Shown here one piece after another: positions 59,219 through 64,000 of a DNA stretch of 64,000 bases (the first letter of the stretch is position 1; each line of letters opens with the position of its first letter). Where the stretch lies: NCBI GenBank assembly GCA_963529855.1, contig CAURZK010000003.1, positions 309,760 to 373,759 of the forward strand, in the 5' to 3' direction. The notes beneath the pieces were generated by a model that saw only the letters and a program-made list of their open reading frames with translations, ran no database searches and was not told the origin of the DNA. This DNA is from 34-65-8 sp963529855 (lineage in GTDB: Bacteria > Pseudomonadota > Alphaproteobacteria > Sphingomonadales > Sphingomonadaceae). The position numbers and the translations under genes were made by a program.

Positions 59219-60133
59219 ATGGGCGCGATGCCAGACCTGACCGATCGCCAGAGCGAAACCTACTCCGACCGCATTCTCGCCTTCACCGTGCCCGGCCGCA
59301 ATGCGCGTGGCCGCGTCGTACGGCTGGACGACGTTACCGACCAAGTGTTGTCGGCCCACTGCTATCCCGCCCCGATCAAGCATCTTCTGGCTGAAGCGCT
59401 GGTGCTGGCTGCCCTGATCGGAAGCCTGCTGAAAGACGAACAGGGCCAGATGACGATGCAGGCCCAGACCGAAAATGGCGTCGTGCGTCTTTTGGTATGC
59501 GATTACCGGGCCGGCGAATTGCGGGGCTATGTCGATTTCGACGAGGCGCGCATCGGCGAACTTGGCTCGAACCCTTCGCTGTACGCTTTGTTCGGCAAAG
59601 GATATCTTGCCATTACCTTCGACCTTGCCGGTGGCGGCGGACGTTACCAAGGCATCGTTCCGCTGGAGGGGGAATCGCTGGCGGAGGCGTGTGAAACCTA
59701 TTTTGCACAGTCTGAACAGGTGCCGACGTTGATCAGGGTGGCGGCCCGTTCTGGTGTCGATGGCTGCGTGGCGGGGGGGCTGCTCGCCCAGCATCTTCCC
59801 AATGGCGAGGAGGGCGGGGAACGGCTCCACACGGCGGAAGATGCCGCGGAATGGGAGCACGTCGCCGTTTTGGCCGGCAGCACCCGGCACGACGAGCTGC
59901 TTGACCCGGAGCTTTCGCTCGAAGCCCTGACCTGGCGCTTGTTCCATGAGGAGAGCGAAGTTCGCGTCGATCCGGGCGCAGCGCTGCGGCGCGGATGCCG
60001 GTGCACGGTCGAGCATTATCGCTCGGTTATCGAACGGTTCCCTGCGGACGAACGCGACGCAATGCGCGATGACGAAGGGCGTATCATGGTCGACTGCGCA
60101 TTTTGCTCGCGCTTGTTCCAGATTGAAGCGTAG
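59219..60133 (+). CDS. hslO: Redox-regulated chaperone Hsp33
   Basis: 304 residues. The N-terminal domain contains 'AHCYPAPIKHLLAEALVLAA' and 'LLKDEQGQMTMQ'. The C-terminal redox switch has the zinc cysteines C-x-C ('RRGCRCTVEHY') and C-x-x-C ('VDCAFCSRLFQ'). Oxidation releases zinc and activates holdase function. The usual Hsp33 spacing (CxC then about 30 residues then CxxC) is kept. A second ATG at 59228 is an equally good start. Confidence 0.95.
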   Translation: MGAMPDLTDRQSETYSDRILAFTVPGRNARGRVVRLDDVTDQVLSAHCYPAPIKHLLAEALVLAALIGSLLKDEQGQMTMQAQTENGVVRLLVCDYRAGELRGYVDFDEARIGELGSNPSLYALFGKGYLAITFDLAGGGGRYQGIVPLEGESLAEACETYFAQSEQVPTLIRVAARSGVDGCVAGGLLAQHLPNGEEGGERLHTAEDAAEWEHVAVLAGSTRHDELLDPELSLEALTWRLFHEESEVRVDPGAALRRGCRCTVEHYRSVIERFPADERDAMRDDEGRIMVDCAFCSRLFQIEA

Positions 60134-60152
60134 AACGTTTCATCGCTGACAA

Positions 60153-60177
60153 GGAACCGTTCATCGTATCTAATGTT
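60153..60177 (+). promoter_or_regulatory. Candidate EcfG (general stress response) promoter
   Basis: GGAAC (60153-60157), 17 bases, then GTT (60175-60177), matching the alphaproteobacterial EcfG pattern GGAAC-N16-17-CGTT except for the C before GTT (T here). It is placed about 45 bp before the start of the small secreted protein, leaving room for a short leader. Confidence 0.5.
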
Positions 60178-60222
60178 ATGGGGTGCACGGAGCGAGCAAA
60201 GTCGTGACGCGGAGTAAAGTGA

Positions 60223-60639
60223 ATGCCTGAAGCTGGGAAGAAAGTGGTCGCAGTGCTGATGGCGGGGGCATTGCTTCCAGCCGCGCTGGCGGTCGCACCT
60301 GCCGTGGCTCAGGGCGGCTTTCTCGCAATGCTCGACCGGCTGGAACGGGGCGAATGGCAGATCCGGCCACGCGACGGGGGTGAGCAGCGCAAGATTTGCC
60401 TGCGCAGCGGCCAGGAACTGATCCAGCTGCGCCATCGCCAGGGCGGCTGCAGCCGTTACGTGGTCGAGGACAATGCCGGGGCCGTGACCGTGCAGTACTC
60501 TTGCCCCGGCAATGGGTACGGCCGAACCAGCATTAGGCGGGAATCGGACACTTTGGTCCAGATCGAAAGCCAGGGCATTGCCGATGGCCGACCGTTCCAG
60601 TTCACGGCCGAGGCGCGCCGCACCGGGACCTGCCGTTGA
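60223..60639 (+). CDS. Small exported protein, unknown function
   Basis: 138 residues with a signal peptide ('VVAVLMAGALLPAALAVAPA', cut near AVAQG). The mature part has four cysteines, in 'KICLRSGQ', 'GGCSRYVVED', 'YSCPGNG' and the terminal 'GTCR', likely paired in the oxidising periplasm. The pattern resembles DUF3617-like envelope proteins, but I would not insist on that. GGAG lies eight bases before the ATG. Possibly induced through the EcfG-like promoter upstream. Confidence 0.65.
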   Translation: MPEAGKKVVAVLMAGALLPAALAVAPAVAQGGFLAMLDRLERGEWQIRPRDGGEQRKICLRSGQELIQLRHRQGGCSRYVVEDNAGAVTVQYSCPGNGYGRTSIRRESDTLVQIESQGIADGRPFQFTAEARRTGTCR

Positions 60640-60697
60640 CGCAGGCATGCGGCGAGCCATTGCTCGCCTGCGCAATTGGCACTAGCGCCACGGAACC

Positions 60698-61399
60698 ATG
60701 GCCAATCCGTCCATAACCCGTCGTGCCGTCGTCCTGCTTTCGGGCGGGCTCGATTCGATGGTGTCTGCAGCGATCGCGCGCGAGCAAGGCTTCGCGATCA
60801 ACGCTCTTACGATCGACTACAATCAGCGCCACCGCATCGAAATCGAGGCTGCGCGCGGGATAGCGACACGCTTAGGCGCCGAGCGCCATGTGGTGCTACC
60901 CCTGGATCTGCGGCAGTTCGGCGGTTCGGCTCTTACCGACGATATCGCGGTGCCGATGGCCGGCGTGACGGATGATGAAATTCCGGTAACGTATGTCCCG
61001 GCGCGCAACATCGTCTTCCTTTCGCTGACGCTGGCCTGGGCGGAGGCGCTGGGCGCGCGCGACATCTTCATTGGCGTGAACGCGCTCGATTATTCCGGCT
61101 ACCCCGATTGCCGACCCGAATTCATCGCCAGCTTTGCCGAAATGGCGCGCCTGGGAACCAAGGCGGGGGTCGAGGGCGTACCGTTCAATATCCACGCTCC
61201 GCTCCAGCATATGAGCAAGGCCGATATCGCCCGCGAGGCCGACCGGCTCGGGCTCGACACGGCGATGTCGTGGTCCTGCTATGCGCCGACTGCGGATGGA
61301 CGCGCATGCGGGCTATGCGACAGTTGCCGCTTGCGGCAGAAGGGCTTTGCAGAGGCAGGGATCGAGGACGGGATCAAGTATGAGCGAAGCGCGGATTGA
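60698..61399 (+). CDS. queC: 7-cyano-7-deazaguanine synthase
   Basis: 233 residues. The PP-loop 'VLLSGGLDSMVSAAIA' is near the N-terminus, 'VPARNIVFLSLTLAWAE' in the middle, and the zinc-binding cysteines in 'SWSCYAPTADGRACGLCDSC' (C, CxxC, C) at the end. It converts carboxy-deazaguanine to preQ0 for queuosine tRNA modification. queD and queE are not in the window. The 3' end overlaps the MFS gene by 20 bp. Confidence 0.95.
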   Translation: MANPSITRRAVVLLSGGLDSMVSAAIAREQGFAINALTIDYNQRHRIEIEAARGIATRLGAERHVVLPLDLRQFGGSALTDDIAVPMAGVTDDEIPVTYVPARNIVFLSLTLAWAEALGARDIFIGVNALDYSGYPDCRPEFIASFAEMARLGTKAGVEGVPFNIHAPLQHMSKADIAREADRLGLDTAMSWSCYAPTADGRACGLCDSCRLRQKGFAEAGIEDGIKYERSAD

Positions 61400-62984
61400 T
61401 GGCCAACCAGCAGCGCCCGAGGTAACCGACAAGGTCCCGCCCTACAGCTGGTACGCGCTCGGCGTGCTGGTCATTGTCTACGTGCTGAATTTCATCGATC
61501 GGCAGATCCTGTCGATCCTGGCCAACGACATCAAGGCTGACCTGAACGTCGGCGACGACTATCTTGGCTTCCTTTACGGTACGGCCTTTGCCGTGTTCTA
61601 CGCCTTGTTCGGCATTCCGCTGGGCAAGCTGGCCGACAGCTGGAAGCGTGTGCGGTTGATGAGTATTGGCCTTGCGCTGTGGTCGGCGATGACTGCGGTG
61701 TCCGGCTTTGCCCGCGATGCGGCGACGCTGACTGTGGCTCGGATCGGGGTGGGCGTGGGTGAAGCGACTGCCAGCCCGTCCGCCTATTCGCTTATTTCCG
61801 ACTGGTTTCCTGCCCGACTTCGCGCGACGGCGTTGGCGATCTATTCCTCCGGGCTCTATCTCGGGGGTGGCGTATCCCTGCTGATCGGCGGGCTGGTGGT
61901 CGAAAACTGGAACCGGGCCTATCCGGGTGGCGGGCCATTGGGGCTTGTCGGGTGGCAAGCCGCGTTCCTTGCCGTCGGTATTCCCGGCCTGCTGCTGGCG
62001 CTATGGGTCCTCACCTTGCGCGAACCCATCCGGGGCGCGATCGATGGGCTGCCGACAGCGGAAGATCCGCGCCCTTTCAAGGGTTTTGTCGACGAGCTGC
62101 TGCAGGTGATCCCGCCGTTCACTATCGTTGGAGCTGCGATGCGAGGGCCAGCCGCACTGTTCGCCAATCTAGCCGGGCTGGCCTTCTTCGCCATTGCCGC
62201 AATAGAATTGTCTCGCCTGGTCCCGGCAAGTTCCACCCTGGTGCCGGGTATTTCCGACCAGTGGCTGTTTCTCGGGATCGGCTACTACGCGGTCTTCAGC
62301 TGGGCACTCGCCCTGCGGGCGCGCGATTTGCCGACTTTCCGGCTCACGTGGGGTTCGCCGGCGTTCCTGACCGTCATCATCGGTTACGGCACAGTGGCAT
62401 TCGTCAGTTACGCCGCGTCGTACTGGGGCGCCCCTTTTGCAGAGCGCGCGCTGGGCGCAAACAAGAGCGAACTCGGCTGGTTTCTTGGTGCGCCATCCGC
62501 GGTGGCCGGCTTCTTGGGCGTAATCGCGGGCGGACGGATGGCGGACTGGCTGCTCGAACGCCGCGCCAATGGCCGGGTCTGGGTCATCCTGTTCGGCCTC
62601 GTCGCGCCTGTCCCGGCACTGCTTGTGGCCTATAACAGCACGACACAGACCGTATTCTACGTTGCCAGCTTCGTTGCCCAGCTGCTGTCGGCATCCGCGC
62701 TGGGGGCGGCAGCAGCGAGCAGCCAGGCACTTGTCCTGCCAAGGATGCGCGGCGTCGCCACGGCGACGTTCTTTCTGGCGACCACGCTGATCGGGCTGGG
62801 CATCGGGCCGTTCATGGCGGGATACGTTTCGGCCGTTAACGGCGACGATCTTTCGGCCGGTGTGCTGAGTACGCTGGCGGTGGTGCCGCTGGGCACGATC
62901 CTACTGCTAGCGGCATTGAAACTGGTGCCCCGGGCGGGCGCTAGCGTGATGGAACGCGCGCGCGCCGCCGGAGAACCTGTCTAG
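61380..62984 (+). CDS. MFS transporter (spinster-like family)
   Basis: 534 residues with 12 predicted helices. It has 'YVLNFIDRQILSILANDIKA' at helix 1, the MFS motif A region 'GIPLGKLADSWKRVRLMSIG' between helices 2 and 3, and 'RIGVGVGEATASPSAYSLIS' in helix 4. The 'NFIDRQILS' start matches spinster-type transporters; substrates range from sphingolipid-like to organic anions, so none is assigned. Its ATG at 61380 is inside the 3' end of queC. Confidence 0.9.
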   Translation: MSEARIDGQPAAPEVTDKVPPYSWYALGVLVIVYVLNFIDRQILSILANDIKADLNVGDDYLGFLYGTAFAVFYALFGIPLGKLADSWKRVRLMSIGLALWSAMTAVSGFARDAATLTVARIGVGVGEATASPSAYSLISDWFPARLRATALAIYSSGLYLGGGVSLLIGGLVVENWNRAYPGGGPLGLVGWQAAFLAVGIPGLLLALWVLTLREPIRGAIDGLPTAEDPRPFKGFVDELLQVIPPFTIVGAAMRGPAALFANLAGLAFFAIAAIELSRLVPASSTLVPGISDQWLFLGIGYYAVFSWALALRARDLPTFRLTWGSPAFLTVIIGYGTVAFVSYAASYWGAPFAERALGANKSELGWFLGAPSAVAGFLGVIAGGRMADWLLERRANGRVWVILFGLVAPVPALLVAYNSTTQTVFYVASFVAQLLSASALGAAAASSQALVLPRMRGVATATFFLATTLIGLGIGPFMAGYVSAVNGDDLSAGVLSTLAVVPLGTILLLAALKLVPRAGASVMERARAAGEPV

Positions 62985-62987
62985 CGA

Positions 62988-63530
62988 TCAGCTTCGTTCG
63001 ATGACGCCGCAAGCGATCCGTGCACCCGCGTTGCCGGTGGGATCGGTGCGATAGTCGTCGGGCTGGGCATGAATGATGACGGCAGTACCGTCTGCGTCGA
63101 ACAGCCATTCCTCGATCTGGGCGCGGGTGCCGGGCAGATCGACGGTGGCTGAACCCGATCCGCCTGCGCGGATCGTCAGGTTGGGCATGTCGCCAACATG
63201 CGGGCCGCGGTCTGACAGGCTGCCGTGCGTCCGACCAAGCGGATTGAGATGGCCACCGGCAGAGCTGAAATCGGGACGACGGCACGCGCCAGTCGTGTGG
63301 AGATGAAAGCCGTGCTCACCTTCCGATAGACCCGTGGCTGCCACCACCAAAGTCACACGATCTTCGCGCGCCAACAGTTGGACGGTGCCTGCGGGCACCC
63401 CGCTGGCCAGCGACAGCGTGGCAGAACCAACCCGTTCCTCAGGCAAATCGGCCATGGTGCTGCAGGCCGGCACAGCGAATGCGGCGCAGGCGGCAAATGC
63501 GGCGTGGCGGAGACGAGGGGTATAGGACAT
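62988..63530 (-). CDS. sodC: Cu-Zn superoxide dismutase, exported
   Basis: 180 residues from the ATG at 63530 with GGAG seven bases upstream. The signal 'AAFAACAAFAVPACSTMAD' ends in a cysteine (VPAC), so a lipoprotein anchor is possible although the lipobox is weak. Metal ligands: 'HGFHLHTTGAC', 'GGHLNPLGRTHG', 'GPHVGDMP' (H and D) and 'VIIHAQPDDYRTDPTGNAG'. The disulfide cysteines are GAC and 'ARIACGVI'. It protects the periplasm from superoxide. Convergent with the MFS gene by three bases. Confidence 0.93.
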   Translation of the reverse strand: MSYTPRLRHAAFAACAAFAVPACSTMADLPEERVGSATLSLASGVPAGTVQLLAREDRVTLVVAATGLSEGEHGFHLHTTGACRRPDFSSAGGHLNPLGRTHGSLSDRGPHVGDMPNLTIRAGGSGSATVDLPGTRAQIEEWLFDADGTAVIIHAQPDDYRTDPTGNAGARIACGVIERS

Positions 63531-63560
63531 CGGGAAACTCCATCGTTGATGGATACCCAA

Positions 63561-63590
63561 CGAAAAAGGGGCCGGATTGCTCCGACCCCT
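63561..63590 (-). terminator. Intrinsic terminator of the OmpA-family gene
   Basis: AGGGGCCGGA (63567-63576) pairs with TCCGACCCCT (63581-63590) with one C-A mismatch and a TTGC loop. In the leftward direction it is followed by TTTTTCG. It lies 27 bp past the OmpA-family stop and 30 bp before the sodC start. Confidence 0.8.
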
Positions 63591-63617
63591 TCGTATTCGT
63601 TTTCGCTGTCGCGAAAC

Positions 63618-64000
63618 TTACATGCCCGAACCCGGACCGTAAGTGATTTCCACGCGGCGGTTCTGCAGTTCGCGAACACCGTCGGCAGTCGGAACGCGCA
63701 GGCGAGTTTCGCCGAAGCCTTCCGCCGTGATGCGAGCATCGGGGATGCCGCGACCGGTGATGTACTGACGGACCGACGCGTTACGACGTTCAGCCAGGCC
63801 TTCGTTGTACTGCTGCGAACCCGACGTGTCGGTGTGACCGGCCAGCATGACCGAAGCCATGCCGCAGTTCCGGTAAGCCGAGACCGCGTTGTCGAGAATG
63901 GTCGCCGCTTCCGGCGTGACGTCCGACTTGTCCCACTCGAAGAACACGATGTACGGGCCCGAGTTGCAAGCCGGCGGCGGCGGCGGCGGCGGGGGCGGCG
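63618..64000 (-). CDS. OmpA-family outer-membrane protein (5' end missing)
   Basis: About 127 C-terminal residues are visible. A proline run coded by CCG-rich repeats (63970-64000) leads to 'ACNSGPYIVFFEWDKSDVTP' and the peptidoglycan-binding OmpA domain: 'VMLAGHTDTSGSQQYNEGLA' with the ligand-binding Asp, and 'RNASVRQYITGRGI'. The protein ends GPGSGM. The Pro linker suggests an upstream beta-barrel of the OmpA/OprF type, which lies outside the window. It would tie the outer membrane to the cell wall. Confidence 0.92.
   Translation of the reverse strand, partial: PPPPPPPPPACNSGPYIVFFEWDKSDVTPEAATILDNAVSAYRNCGMASVMLAGHTDTSGSQQYNEGLAERRNASVRQYITGRGIPDARITAEGFGETRLRVPTADGVRELQNRRVEITYGPGSGM

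Noticed and set aside
63970..64000. CGG trinucleotide repeat at the right edge as a regulatory repeat
   Set aside because: It lies in frame in the OmpA-family gene and simply encodes the proline linker.
1..64000. tRNA genes, CRISPR arrays, prophage or intact insertion sequences
   Set aside because: No cloverleaf with conserved T-loop, regularly spaced repeat array, integrase or transposase was seen on either strand.

Overview
The window reads as a chromosomal segment of a high-GC alphaproteobacterium. A MipZ-type division ATPase, a TonB-ExbB-ExbD-ExbD energy cluster, a candidate EcfG-type stress promoter, several AraC and LuxR regulators and small secreted proteins carrying a 'GEIVVCG'-like motif together suggest Sphingomonadales, probably Erythrobacteraceae. 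That placement is inference, because no rRNA gene is present. I found no tRNA, rRNA or CRISPR array and no intact insertion sequence.

Layout. (1) 1-12246: a surface-glycan locus. It holds a Wzy-like polymerase cut by the left edge, a Wzx-like flippase, an AsnB-type amidotransferase, the three-gene UDP-N-acetyl-L-fucosamine pathway (capE-capF-capG, leftward), a WbuB-like glycosyltransferase, a DegT/DnrJ aminotransferase, a PglC-type initiating phosphoglycosyl transferase and a GNAT acetyltransferase. The divergent promoter region between capE and the glycosyltransferase contains an uninterrupted run of 14 C, a candidate phase-variation switch. (2) 12275-14322: a recombination scar, made of a glmS pseudogene with at least four separate lesions followed by about 600 bp without genes that carry repeats resembling mobile-element ends. 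(3) 14323-24878: a Tat-exported beta-helix protein, a membrane-anchored DUF4157-like zinc peptidase, a LuxR solo, panC, mipZ, a membrane J-protein, phosphomannomutase/phosphoglucomutase, a DUF2059 protein and an Lhr-type helicase. (4) 24885-27898: tonB-exbB-exbD-exbD (leftward), with a decayed extra copy of the exbD 3' part beyond the terminator. (5) 28239-38906: homoserine dehydrogenase, glpX, prs, two tandem paralogous AraC regulators, a histidinol-phosphatase-type IMPase, an LTA-synthase-like sulfatase with calcium-loop motifs, and an SDR. (6) 39043-46423: rpmI-rplT, an AraC gene, pheS-pheT, an SDR and prfC, many with overlapping start and stop codons. (7) 46455-54624: small enzymes, then glnK-amtB behind a consensus sigma-54 promoter, then a GMC oxidoreductase, a sterol-desaturase-family protein and an M20 amidohydrolase. 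(8) 54633-64000: TerC, a glycine-rich double cold-shock protein, argD-argF-hslO, queC, an MFS transporter, sodC and the 3' part of an OmpA-family gene cut by the right edge.

Functionally, the left 12 kb builds and exports a glycan that probably contains L-FucNAc and possibly a second amino sugar made from a shared intermediate. The rest is mostly core metabolism, envelope energy coupling and nitrogen control. The least ordinary features are the C14 tract, the glmS and exbD decay products, the 11-bp tandem repeats in front of rpmI, an isolated TetR-type palindrome at 53111-53128, and the glycine-rich double cold-shock protein.
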